From: VAZQ01 sp963739385
GTDB lineage: Bacteria > Pseudomonadota > Alphaproteobacteria > Rhizobiales > Xanthobacteraceae
DNA: 64,000 nt
Direction: 5' to 3'
Assembly (NCBI GenBank): GCA_963739385.1
Contig: CAVUAI010000063.1
Coordinates: forward strand, 109,482 to 173,481
Below, piece by piece: positions 1 through 7,730 of this stretch; position 1 is the stretch's first letter, and each line of letters starts with the position of its first letter. A model generated the notes under the pieces. It made no database searches. It worked only from the letters and a program-made list of their open reading frames with translations, and was not told the origin of the DNA. The position numbers and the translations under genes are program-made.

Positions 1-1536
1 GTGGCGACCGTCGGCGCCAACGCCGCGATCGGCATTTACTATGTCCCGAAAGTCGATGTGACGACGTACGCGTTCCACTCGCGCGGGGTGACCGCGGGTT
101 CGATGCGCGGTTACGGAACCCTGCAGACGATGACCGCGCTCGAAGTGATGGTCGATGAGATTTGCACGGCACTGCCGCTCGATCCAATCGAGTTCCGGCG
201 CCGCAATGCGCTGGCGACCGGCGGCCGGACCATGGCGGGAAACCCCTACATCGTGTCGGTCCGCACCCCGGAGATCCTCGATAAGTTGGAGAAGCATCCG
301 ATTTGGAAGCAGCGCGCCGAGGAGAAGGCGCGCGGACAGCAGGCCGAAATTCTTGTCGGTACCGGCGTCGCGTGCGCCACCAAGGACTACGGCACCGGAG
401 GGGACGGTTGCGTGGCATCCGTCGAAATCGCTCCCGATGGCCGGATCACGATCCGTTGTGACGCCGCCGAAATGGGCACCGGCATTGGGACAGCGGCGGC
501 CAACCGGGTCGCAGCGCATCTGGGTGCCGTCGCGGACGAAATCGCGCTCGCGCAAGTCGACACATTCGGCCCGCTGGCGCTCGTGACCTCCGGCAACTCC
601 TACACCATCAATCAGAAGACGCAGGACGCGGCGGCGCGCAATCCGCGCTGGGTGCCTGCGATCAGTACAGCGACCACCGCCTCGATCGGCGCGCATGTCG
701 GAACACATCCGGCAGCCGAAGCCGCGCGCGTCGTGTTCCGCTTCGGTCTCTGGCCTGCAGCGCTCGAATTGTGGGGCCTCGCGCCGAGCGATCCCAAGGC
801 CAACGAATGGAAGACGGCGAGGTGGAAAGACGGGCAACTGGTCATGCCGGGACTGGCGCCACTGCCCTTGCCGGCGGTCGCGGCAAGAGCGCATGCGCGC
901 AAAGGCGTGACCGGGGCGATGGCGCATGGCTTCAATCGCTGGGCATGGTCGCAAGCGACCTTCGTCGTGGCCGGACAGGCGTGGACGGCCGACATCGATG
1001 CCCTGGCCGTGCGCCGTGGCGCGGGCAAATTTGTTCGCATCGATCGTTCCAACGTGAAGTTTCCGCCGACCGACTTCAACCGCATCGGAACCAGCTATAC
1101 GTCGATGTGCGGCACGGTGGTCCGCATCGAGATCGATCGCGGAACCGGCGCGCTGCGAATCGCAAAAGCATACAGCGTGCTGGAATGCGGTCAGGCGTTG
1201 GTCCCGGAGGTCGTGATCGGACAGGCGCAGGGCGGCTTCGCAATGGGCGTTGGCTATACGTTGATCGAGACGCTGCCGCTTTACGAGGACGGACCCGGCA
1301 ACGGCAAATGGAACCTCGGTCAATACCTCGTTGCGCGCGGCTCCGACCTGCCGCTCAACGGGCTCGAGGTTGAGATATTGCCACCCGTTGATCCCGACGA
1401 GCGGCCGAAGGGCATGGCCGAAGTCGTGATGATTCCCGTGGTCCCGGCGCTGCTCAACGCCATTTACGATGCCACCGGTCACCGCTTCCAATCGTTGCCG
1501 GTGACCCAGGCCATGATCAAGGGAGCACTCAAGTGA
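1..1536 (+). CDS. Molybdopterin-binding (large) subunit of a xanthine dehydrogenase/isoquinoline-1-oxidoreductase-type hydroxylase, 5' end outside window
   Basis: The reading frame is open from the first base, so this is the C-terminal about 511 residues of a longer protein. It carries the AEMGTGIGT molybdopterin-contact style segment and, near the end, PKGMAEVVMIP, which lines up with the loop carrying the catalytic glutamate in the xanthine dehydrogenase family. Members hydroxylate carbon next to nitrogen or oxidise aldehydes using Mo-cofactor; the substrate here is unknown. The stop overlaps the start of the [2Fe-2S] subunit gene (GTGA), so the two are translationally coupled. No FAD-subunit gene follows, which fits the two-subunit isoquinoline oxidoreductase arrangement rather than classical XDH. 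Confidence 0.85.
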   Translation: MATVGANAAIGIYYVPKVDVTTYAFHSRGVTAGSMRGYGTLQTMTALEVMVDEICTALPLDPIEFRRRNALATGGRTMAGNPYIVSVRTPEILDKLEKHPIWKQRAEEKARGQQAEILVGTGVACATKDYGTGGDGCVASVEIAPDGRITIRCDAAEMGTGIGTAAANRVAAHLGAVADEIALAQVDTFGPLALVTSGNSYTINQKTQDAAARNPRWVPAISTATTASIGAHVGTHPAAEAARVVFRFGLWPAALELWGLAPSDPKANEWKTARWKDGQLVMPGLAPLPLPAVAARAHARKGVTGAMAHGFNRWAWSQATFVVAGQAWTADIDALAVRRGAGKFVRIDRSNVKFPPTDFNRIGTSYTSMCGTVVRIEIDRGTGALRIAKAYSVLECGQALVPEVVIGQAQGGFAMGVGYTLIETLPLYEDGPGNGKWNLGQYLVARGSDLPLNGLEVEILPPVDPDERPKGMAEVVMIPVVPALLNAIYDATGHRFQSLPVTQAMIKGALK

Positions 1537-2048
1537 CGAAGCTGTCCGTCACGATCAATGGTCGCGCTTACGGCCCGAGGGACGTGCGCGACGAATTGTC
1601 GATGAATGATTTCCTGCGCGAGTATCTCGGGATGACCGGCACCAAGTTCGGCTGCGGCGCCGCGCAGTGCCTGAGTTGCGCGGTCATCGTCGATGATCCA
1701 GACGGGACCAGCTACACCAGCCCCACCTGCGTGGTTCCGGCGGCAAGCTTTGACGGCAAGTCGATCCGCACGGTGGAAGGCCATGCGAAGAACGGCGAGC
1801 TTTCCGTTCTGCAGAAGGCGTTCATCACGCATTTTGCATTCCAATGCGGCTACTGTACTGCCGGTTTCCTGAACGAGAGCCAGGTTCTGCTCGAACGTCT
1901 GGCGAAGAAGCCGGTAGCGCGGGCCGATCTTGAGAAGACCATTGCCGAGGCGCTCGACGGCCACCTGTGCCGCTGCACCGGTTACATCAAATACCACGAG
2001 GCCGTACGCGACGTGATCCTGGCGGATCCGGGACGCTATCTGTCTTAG
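1533..2048 (+). CDS. [2Fe-2S]-binding small subunit of the Mo hydroxylase
   Basis: A 171-residue protein starting at a GTG that overlaps the upstream stop. The N-terminal plant-ferredoxin cluster has Cys41, Cys46, Cys49 and Cys66 (CGAAQCLSC then C). The C-terminal all-helical cluster has Cys105, Cys108, Cys146 and Cys148 (CGYC ... CRC). Both cluster motifs are complete, so the subunit should be functional. It passes electrons from the Mo centre of the upstream subunit to an external acceptor; the next gene encodes a likely haem acceptor. Length and motif order match the small subunits of isoquinoline-1-oxidoreductase and CO-dehydrogenase-like enzymes. Confidence 0.92.
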   Translation: MTKLSVTINGRAYGPRDVRDELSMNDFLREYLGMTGTKFGCGAAQCLSCAVIVDDPDGTSYTSPTCVVPAASFDGKSIRTVEGHAKNGELSVLQKAFITHFAFQCGYCTAGFLNESQVLLERLAKKPVARADLEKTIAEALDGHLCRCTGYIKYHEAVRDVILADPGRYLS

Positions 2049-2135
2049 TCTTTGCAGCTTGCACCGATCGTGCGCGGCGATCGCGTCTCGCAGCGCCGGA
2101 GTCGAGAGGACGCTGAGCTCAGGAGGCAGCCGGGA

Positions 2136-2750
2136 ATGCAATTCGACTTACGGGTTCAGCTCTTCGCTGCGGTCGTGGCTTTGCCGGCGAGCGTGCTGGC
2201 GGCGTACGCCGTTTCCGACGGCCCGTCGGATCGTCTCGCGAGCGTCGAAAGCTTTTCATCCATCGGCGACACGGCGGCCCGGTCGGCGGCAATATTCACA
2301 GAACTGGGCAAGGTGCTGACGCATCCGCGCTGTCTGAACTGTCATCCCGCCGGGGATCGTCCGCGTCAGGGTGACGTGAGCCGGCCCCACCAGCCGCCGG
2401 TCGAGCGTGGAGCCGATGGATTTGGGCTCCCGGCCCTACGCTGTCCAATCTGCCATCAGGGCGCCAACTTCGACCCCGCCGGCGTGCCGGGCAACCCGAT
2501 CTGGCATCTGGCACCGCGAGAGATGGCGTGGGAAGGCAAGACGCTCGGTGAGATCTGCGCTCAGATCAAGGACCCCGCGCGCAACGGAAACCGATCTGTC
2601 GACGCGCTCGTTGAGCATATCGGCGAAGACCATCTGGTCGGCTGGGCCTGGGCGCCCGGATACGGCCGGCGACCCGCCCCCGGCACGCAGAAGGAAGCGG
2701 GCGCGCTCGTCGAGGCGTGGGTGAAAACCGGGGCGGTATGTCCGAACTAG
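2136..2750 (+). CDS. Diheme cytochrome c-like subunit associated with the Mo hydroxylase
   Basis: A 204-residue exported protein. I place the start at the ATG preceded by AGGAGG at 2121-2126; an in-frame upstream extension to 2052 is possible but has no better ribosome site. Residues 8-25 form a hydrophobic signal segment. Two CxxCH haem-attachment motifs are visible, CLNCH (residues 66-70) and CPICH (103-107). Similar proteins are found beside isoquinoline oxidoreductase genes, where they probably take electrons from the [2Fe-2S] subunit. Only 87 bp separates it from that gene, which suggests one operon. Confidence 0.72.
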   Translation: MQFDLRVQLFAAVVALPASVLAAYAVSDGPSDRLASVESFSSIGDTAARSAAIFTELGKVLTHPRCLNCHPAGDRPRQGDVSRPHQPPVERGADGFGLPALRCPICHQGANFDPAGVPGNPIWHLAPREMAWEGKTLGEICAQIKDPARNGNRSVDALVEHIGEDHLVGWAWAPGYGRRPAPGTQKEAGALVEAWVKTGAVCPN

Positions 2751-2772
2751 AAGCGAGCACTAAGGCATGATC

Positions 2773-2858
2773 CCGAAAAGTTGCAGACTTTTCGGATCAG
2801 ATCATGCGACCGAACAAATACTTGGAGCGAAATCACGATTCAACCTGAAACGATTTCG
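2773..2858 (+). repeat. Intergenic repeat with hairpin, copy 1
   Basis: This segment begins with a short stem-loop (CCGAAAAGT / ACTTTTCGG around TGC) and continues through GATCATGCGACCGA and ATTCAACCTGAAACGATTTC. A second copy lies at 35245-35322, with about the same order of blocks. Such repeats are common between genes in Bradyrhizobium-like genomes. It follows the cytochrome gene and might also help end its transcript, although no T-run follows the stem. Confidence 0.6.
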
Positions 2859-2941
2859 CTGCCGAAAATTTTGACGAGGCCACATAGGCGTCGGCATGAC
2901 GGCGAGCAGTCGGTCGACGACAACGTTACGCGGAGACAGCA

Positions 2942-3349
2942 ATGCTGAGGGACGACAGCGGTAATGGAGCCGGTCGGCCGAACACACCGCGTAACGTGCT
3001 CGGTGACCGGCTTGAACTCTGCTCGATAAACCCCATGACGGGCTTCTTTCGAGACGGCTGCTGCGACACTGGACGAGAGGACGTCGGTAGCCACACGATC
3101 TGCGCCGTCATGACCGCCGGGTTTCTCGAGTTTTCCAAATCCAGCGGCAACGACCTTTCGACACCGGTGCCAGAATTCGGCTTTCGCGGCCTGAAACCCG
3201 GCGACCGTTGGTGCCTCTGTGCACCGCGTTGGCAAGAAGCACTTGAGGCCGGCCAAGCTCCCCGCGTGGTCTTGCGCGCCACTCACGAAGGCGCTCTCGA
3301 CCATTGCTCGCTCGCAGATCTCAAACGATTCGCGGTGGACTTATCCTGA
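2942..3349 (+). CDS. DUF2237 family protein
   Basis: A 135-residue cytoplasmic protein with the recognisable DUF2237 order: NVLGDRLELCS, PMTGFFRDGCC, GSHTICAVMT, GNDLSTP and GLKPGDRWCLC, with a final ATHEGAL segment. Conserved cysteines occur in several of these blocks. The family has no proven function. The ATG follows GGAGAC with a usual spacing. The gene is complete and ends 35 bp before the inverted repeat of the IS110 element, so the insertion left it intact. On the opposite strand two long frames are only shadows. Confidence 0.85.
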   Translation: MLRDDSGNGAGRPNTPRNVLGDRLELCSINPMTGFFRDGCCDTGREDVGSHTICAVMTAGFLEFSKSSGNDLSTPVPEFGFRGLKPGDRWCLCAPRWQEALEAGQAPRVVLRATHEGALDHCSLADLKRFAVDLS

Positions 3350-3384
3350 CTTCCGTTGCCGTGTCCCATGTCGGCTTCTGATGC

Positions 3385-4757
3385 TGTGGACGGCTCCTCC
3401 ACCGGCACGTGAGTTCCACGGATGTGGGCGCTGTTAAGGCTCCCACGATTCGGAGGAGCCAGTTATGCAAACGGTCACGACAATCGATCTCGACATCGCC
3501 AAGTCTGTCTTTCAAGTGCACGGCGTTGATGCTGCCGGGCAAGTGGTCGTCCGCCGTCAGTTGAAGCGTCGCTATGTCCTGGCGTTCTTCGAGAAGCTGC
3601 CACCCTGCCTAATCGGCATCGAGGCTTGCGCCTCATCGCATCATTGGTCGCGCGAGCTGCAGGCGCTCGGGCACAAGGTGCGCCTGATGCCTGCGGCCTA
3701 CGTGAGGCCCTACGTCAAGCGCCAGAAGAATGATGCCGCTGACGCCGAGGCCATTTGCGAAGCAGTCACCAGGGCAAACATGCGGTTTGTCGAGACCAAG
3801 ACGCCCGAGCAGCAGAGCTGCCTGATGCTCCATCGCACGCGCCATCTATTCATCCGCCAGCAGACCGCGGTGATCAATGCGATCCGTGCCCATCTTGCCG
3901 AGTTCGGGATCGTCGCGCCGGTCGGTCGCAATGGTGTTGAGGAACTACTCGGGGTCGTTGCTGACGCAAGTGACAAGCGGTTGCCGGAAATTGCGCGCGC
4001 CTGCCTCGCCGCGCTCGGCGCCCAGCTGCGGATGCTCAAGGCGCAGATCCTGGAGTTCGACCGCATGATCAACGCCTGGCACCGATCCAACGAGACGAGC
4101 AAGCGGCTCGATGAGATTCCTGGTGTCGGTCCGGCGCTGGCCACGGCTCTGGTCGCCAGCGTTGCTGATCCGAGGGCGTTCCGATCAGGAAGAGACTTCT
4201 CGGCCTGGATCGGGCTTGTGCCGAAGCAACACTCGAGCGGCGGCAAGGACAAGCTCGGCGGTATCAGCAAGCAAGGCGATCGATACCTGCGTAGTCTGTT
4301 CACCGCCGGCGCGCTGGCCGTGATCCGTTACGCCAAAATCCACGGCGCCAAGCACCGGCCCTGGCTCACGGCATTGTTAGCGCGGCGGCCGACGAAGGTC
4401 GCTGCCGTCGCGCTTGCCAACAAGATCGCCAGAATGGCTTGGGCCCTGATGGCCAGGGGCGAGCGATACAAGGAACCCGTCGCACTCGCGGCGTAATAGA
4501 GATCGCGCTGGGAATCATCCGGCGTGATGTGAAGGTTGGGAGGGCGAACAGCACGTAATGCAGAGCCGGTCGATCCGGCGATCAGGACAACCCACATGTG
4601 CCAGTGCATTGTCGAATGCGGGCTTTTGACCGGGACCTGATCCGCGGAGGGCATTATGGCCAGCGGTCATGTGAACCGCACTAACAGGCCGAACACATGG
4701 CTGCACCGACTAGCGACGCGCCGTGAAGATTTCCTTGCCAACTCGGAGCCGTCCACA
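3385..4757 (+). mobile_element. IS110-family insertion sequence (IS1111-like) with terminal inverted repeats
   Basis: A 13-bp perfect inverted repeat, TGTGGACGGCTCC at 3385-3397 and its complement at 4745-4757, brackets a single transposase gene. The resulting 1373-bp length fits the IS110 family; inverted repeats near the ends are typical of the IS1111 subgroup. Roughly 250 bp of non-coding DNA lies between the transposase stop and the right repeat. The exact outer ends cannot be fixed without an empty site for comparison, since this family leaves variable or no target duplication. Confidence 0.72.
3465..4496 (+). CDS. IS110-family transposase
   Basis: A 343-residue DEDD transposase. The N-terminal half has TIDLDIAKSVFQVHG, GIEACASSHHW and KNDAADAEA, which together supply the acidic residues of the RuvC-like domain. 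The C-terminal half has IPGVGPALATALVA and GRDFSAWIGLVPKQHSSGGK, the Transposase_20 domain with its conserved serine region. The frame is complete and starts after GGAGGAGCC. The element may therefore still be active. It is oriented with the surrounding + strand genes but is independent of them. Confidence 0.95.
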   Translation: MQTVTTIDLDIAKSVFQVHGVDAAGQVVVRRQLKRRYVLAFFEKLPPCLIGIEACASSHHWSRELQALGHKVRLMPAAYVRPYVKRQKNDAADAEAICEAVTRANMRFVETKTPEQQSCLMLHRTRHLFIRQQTAVINAIRAHLAEFGIVAPVGRNGVEELLGVVADASDKRLPEIARACLAALGAQLRMLKAQILEFDRMINAWHRSNETSKRLDEIPGVGPALATALVASVADPRAFRSGRDFSAWIGLVPKQHSSGGKDKLGGISKQGDRYLRSLFTAGALAVIRYAKIHGAKHRPWLTALLARRPTKVAAVALANKIARMAWALMARGERYKEPVALAA

Positions 4758-4918
4758 CATGGCACCAAGCCGGCCTCGCGACACGTCTGCGCTGATGTCC
4801 GCTCATAGAGGGTAGAGCGGAAATCTTATGCTCGCGCGGAGTTCTTCCGGGTCTGACCCACAACGGACCTCGGGTCTGAGGGCGGCTGACCTGAGTTCGG
4901 AGATGCCGGCAGCAGCTC

Positions 4919-4949
4919 GATTCAGAACATTTCAGGACTGCCCCAAGGA
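4919..4949 (+). promoter_or_regulatory. Upstream element, copy A
   Basis: The core reads ATTCAGAACATTTCAGG followed by ACTGCCCCAAGGA. It contains two hexamers (ATTCAG, TTTCAG) ten bases apart. It lies about 105 bp before the start of the secreted hypothetical gene at 5054, the same orientation and nearly the same distance as the copies in front of binding-protein runs. Confidence 0.55.
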
Positions 4950-5053
4950 TTTTCCGCACCAAACGTCGGCATGCTCGATCGCGACTTGCTCACAGTCCAA
5001 TGACGGCTCCTGGTCGTCATTTCTCGACGCCGGGCCAAGCGGAGGAAGGTCCG

Positions 5054-5488
5054 ATGCCGTTTTGCATTTCGTACCCACCCGCCACACGCGCTCGGCGGAC
5101 GTGCGTGATGGGCGCATCCATATTGGCGCTCGCGATCTCCATCCCGCGTCCGGACATCGCCCTTGCACATAGCGATTGGCCCGATGGACCGCATAAGCAC
5201 TGGTTTGAAACGCTCCAGCGTCCCGACAACCATTTGCAACCTTCTCGACAGCTCGATCCGAAATCGCTGTTCTGCTGCGGCGCCGCCGACGTTGTCAAAA
5301 CGAAGTTCAAGGTCGAAAATGGCGGCGGTCGACATCCGGAGGATGTCTGGTATGCTTGGCTGAACGGCGAGTGGACCAGGGTTCCTCCCGAGAAGATCGT
5401 TCAAGACCACGCTCCGGACGGCGAGGCTCACCTGTTCGTGCTGGCCGGCACCATCCAGTGCTTCGTGCGCCCGAAGGGCGGCATGTAA
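5054..5488 (+). CDS. Secreted hypothetical protein
   Basis: A 144-residue protein of unknown function. The ATG at 5054 follows GAGGAAGG; the frame is open from 5000, but the earlier start lacks a ribosome site. After a basic N-terminus there is a hydrophobic stretch (VMGASILALAISI) and a likely cleavage near ALAHSDWP. The mature part has paired cysteines (FCCG) and a late single cysteine, an AWLNGEW segment and a hydrophobic end (LFVLAGTIQCFV). It lies downstream of copy A of the upstream element and just before the first binding-protein gene, with 57 bp between them. Confidence 0.65.
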   Translation: MPFCISYPPATRARRTCVMGASILALAISIPRPDIALAHSDWPDGPHKHWFETLQRPDNHLQPSRQLDPKSLFCCGAADVVKTKFKVENGGGRHPEDVWYAWLNGEWTRVPPEKIVQDHAPDGEAHLFVLAGTIQCFVRPKGGM

Positions 5489-5545
5489 TCGCATCGCGTC
5501 CGAGCGTGCAGCGCCTCTCTCATGAGAGTGGGCCGCGTGATTGGG

Positions 5546-6523
5546 ATGAAGCGTCGAAAGTTCATGACCCTGCTGAGCGGCACGGTTTCGTGGCCTCTCA
5601 CTGCGCAGGCTCAACTCCTGCCGAAGCTGCCGACCATCGGAATCCTGGGCCCGACTAATGCCGCGGTCGCGGAGCCGTGGACCGCCGCGCTTGTGCAACG
5701 ACTGCGCGAGCTCGGCTGGATCGAAGGCCGCACCGTTGCGATCGAGTACCGTTGGGCGGAAGGGCGCACTGAACGTGCCGCGGAGATCGCAAATGAGTTC
5801 GTTCGGCTTAAGGTCGATGTTATCGTCACGTCGGGAACGCTGAATGTCCTCGCGGCAAAACAGGCGACCTTGGCTACGCCGATCGTATTCGTGGCAGCGG
5901 GAGACCCGATTGGCAACGGCCTCGTTGCAAGCCTTGCTCGTCCCGGCGGCAATGCCACCGGCCTGTCAAGGCAGTCGACCGATCTTGCCGCCAAGCGAAT
6001 CGAGCTCTTGCACGAAGCGATACCCAACTTGCGCCGGATGGCAGTCATGATCAATCCAGCCTATGCGGGCGCTAAATTCGAGATGGCCGAAATTCAGGCC
6101 GCGGCCGGAACGCTCGGCGTCGAGCTCATCACCCGCGAAATCCGGCGGACGGAGGACATCGCGCCCGCCTTCGAGATGATCATGGGGCGCGTTGAGGCGG
6201 TCAATGTCGTAAGCGACCGGCTCACATTCGACAGCCGTGTTCTGCTCAACGCTTCGGCGTTGGCTGCAGGTTTGCCGACAATGCATCCTTTTCGGGCGCA
6301 GGTCGCAGCCGGAGGCCTGATGTCCTATGGACCCAGTTTCCAGGATCTATCCCGACGCGCCGCCGACTATGTCGATAAGATTTTGCGCGGGTCGAAGCCC
6401 GCGGACCTGCCGGTTCAACAACCTACGAAGTTCGACCTGTTTATTAATCAGAAGACGGCAAAGGCGCTTGGCGTCAATCTTCCGGCCGCGTTGCTCGCCC
6501 GCGCCGACGAGGTAATCGAATGA
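5546..6523 (+). CDS. ABC transporter substrate-binding protein (ABC_sub_bind/COG2984), module 1
   Basis: A 325-residue exported binding protein that stands alone. The general plan of this family in the window is a leader of about 26 residues, first lobe with the EGRxxxIEYRWAEG block at about 60, hinge block DPxGxGLVASLARPGGNxTG at about 120-140, KRIELLHEAIP near 155, second lobe, AGGLMSYG near 265, and a C-terminal NQKTAKALGV...LLARADEVIE. This member's leader (MKRRKFMTLLSG) diverges from the array leader. Start chosen at the ATG directly before the KRR motif. It probably binds a small molecule in the periplasm; the ligand is unknown and no permease is nearby. Confidence 0.88.
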   Translation: MKRRKFMTLLSGTVSWPLTAQAQLLPKLPTIGILGPTNAAVAEPWTAALVQRLRELGWIEGRTVAIEYRWAEGRTERAAEIANEFVRLKVDVIVTSGTLNVLAAKQATLATPIVFVAAGDPIGNGLVASLARPGGNATGLSRQSTDLAAKRIELLHEAIPNLRRMAVMINPAYAGAKFEMAEIQAAAGTLGVELITREIRRTEDIAPAFEMIMGRVEAVNVVSDRLTFDSRVLLNASALAAGLPTMHPFRAQVAAGGLMSYGPSFQDLSRRAADYVDKILRGSKPADLPVQQPTKFDLFINQKTAKALGVNLPAALLARADEVIE

Positions 6524-6600
6524 GGCGGCGCGAGTTCATTACGCTGCTCGGTGGTGCGGCTGCGGCATGGCCGCTCGCGGTAAGGGGGCAGCCTGGCTGA
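6520..6600 (+). pseudogene. Orphan array leader after module 1
   Basis: An ATGA overlap with module 1 opens a 26-codon frame that encodes only the twin-arginine-like export leader (MRRREFITLLGG then AAAAWPLAVRGQPG) and then stops. No binding-protein body follows; the next gene is on the other strand. It is either the remains of a deleted second module or an unfilled joining block. The ribosome site is GAGGTAATCGA, one base different from the array consensus. Confidence 0.75.
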
Positions 6601-6619
6601 GCCTTGGCGCGTCCGGCCC

Positions 6620-7147
6620 TCACCATGGAAGGCCGCAGAGATCGAGCACGCCGGTTCGCGGCGCGATTTTGAGAGCCAAGACGTAAGGATCGGTGACGTG
6701 GAAGCGCACGCGGCCGCGCGGCAGCGAAACGAACACGTCGCCTTCGAACGCGCGCCAGCCGAGCTTTTCATAGATCGGCGCATGCCGTGGCTCGCAGAAC
6801 AGCAGTCCAAATTCGACGTCATGCGCGTCGTGTATCTCTTGCACCGCCCGTCGCATCGCCGCGCGGGCCACACCTTGCCGTCGATAGTCTTTTCTTGTGG
6901 CAACGCCGCCAATGCCCCCAACTCGCACTGTGCGGCCATCCCATGTGGCGTCGCGCAGGATAATTGCGGCGTGGCCAATAACCTCGCCCTCGGCATCGAA
7001 CACGAGCACGCGTTGATCGGGAGATGCCCAAGTCACGTCCCGCCACGGGAGGTTTGCGACGACCTCTGGCGGCCAGACCGCTTCAAGTAACGGGGCGGCC
7101 AGGTGCCATCCGGCAGTGCCGGTCTTGATCTCGATGCGGTCAATCAT
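6620..7147 (-). CDS. GNAT family N-acetyltransferase
   Basis: A 175-residue protein with the GNAT acetyl-CoA motif VATRKDYRRQGVARAAM at about residues 82-98 and the downstream YEKLGWRAFEGD segment typical of motif B. The frame is complete, with the stop facing the orphan leader about 20 bp away, so it converges with module 1. The substrate cannot be read from the sequence; N-terminal features recall the small-molecule (aminoglycoside-type) acetyltransferases, but that is only a suggestion. Confidence 0.85.
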   Translation of the reverse strand: MIDRIEIKTGTAGWHLAAPLLEAVWPPEVVANLPWRDVTWASPDQRVLVFDAEGEVIGHAAIILRDATWDGRTVRVGGIGGVATRKDYRRQGVARAAMRRAVQEIHDAHDVEFGLLFCEPRHAPIYEKLGWRAFEGDVFVSLPRGRVRFHVTDPYVLALKIAPRTGVLDLCGLPW

Positions 7148-7279
7148 GCTTGGCGGGGACAGCGTTACCGGACCGAGCAGAGAGTCCGTCCGATATTATC
7201 CCTTGATCTCCGCCATGTCGCCGCTGTGAGTTTTGTCGTTCATGACCCGAAGCCGACAGTCTGACACACGCCATCGTTC

Positions 7280-7684
7280 TTACTTTTCAAACACCAAATT
7301 CCCGTCATCGATTCCGGTCACACGCCATCCCGCCTTGCGATAGAATCGTTCGGCCCGTGTCCCTGGCCATGTCGTTAGCCACATACGAGGGCAGCCAGCA
7401 TCTATCAGGACGTTGCAGGCGCGTTCGAACAGAACTCTGCCGATGCCGCGCCCCTCGTAAGCCTCATCCACAAATAACGCAAAAATACTGCCATTGCGTT
7501 GGTCGGCGGCAGAAAATCCGACAATCCCGCCATCCTCTTCCCAGACAAAAATGCCGGGATTGTCGATGAACCAATAAACATCTTCGACGGTAACGCGTGA
7601 AGGATCGCGGAGTTTATTCTCGCGCACCGCAGCGCGGATTTCCATGATGCGAGGAACATCAACTCTCGTTGCCTTGCGGATCAA
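7280..7684 (-). CDS. GNAT family N-acetyltransferase
   Basis: A 134-residue GNAT protein beginning LIRKATRVDV, a common start for this fold. The start is taken as a TTG preceded by AGGAAGG with five bases between; the frame is open further upstream to 7729. Motif A is ALFVDEAYEGRGIGRVLFERA and the C-terminus has RAERFYRKAGWRVTG. It lies 46 bp after the LanC-like gene on the same strand and is probably co-transcribed with it. Confidence 0.82.
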   Translation of the reverse strand: MIRKATRVDVPRIMEIRAAVRENKLRDPSRVTVEDVYWFIDNPGIFVWEEDGGIVGFSAADQRNGSIFALFVDEAYEGRGIGRVLFERACNVLIDAGCPRMWLTTWPGTRAERFYRKAGWRVTGIDDGNLVFEK

Positions 7685-7730
7685 AAGGACCTTCCTACGC
7701 TCATCTGCGCCCTCATGCTGGCGAAGCAAT

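Noticed and set aside
6620..7147. NodA-type acyltransferase
   Set aside because: It has GNAT motifs but lacks the NodA sequence pattern, and no nod genes are near.
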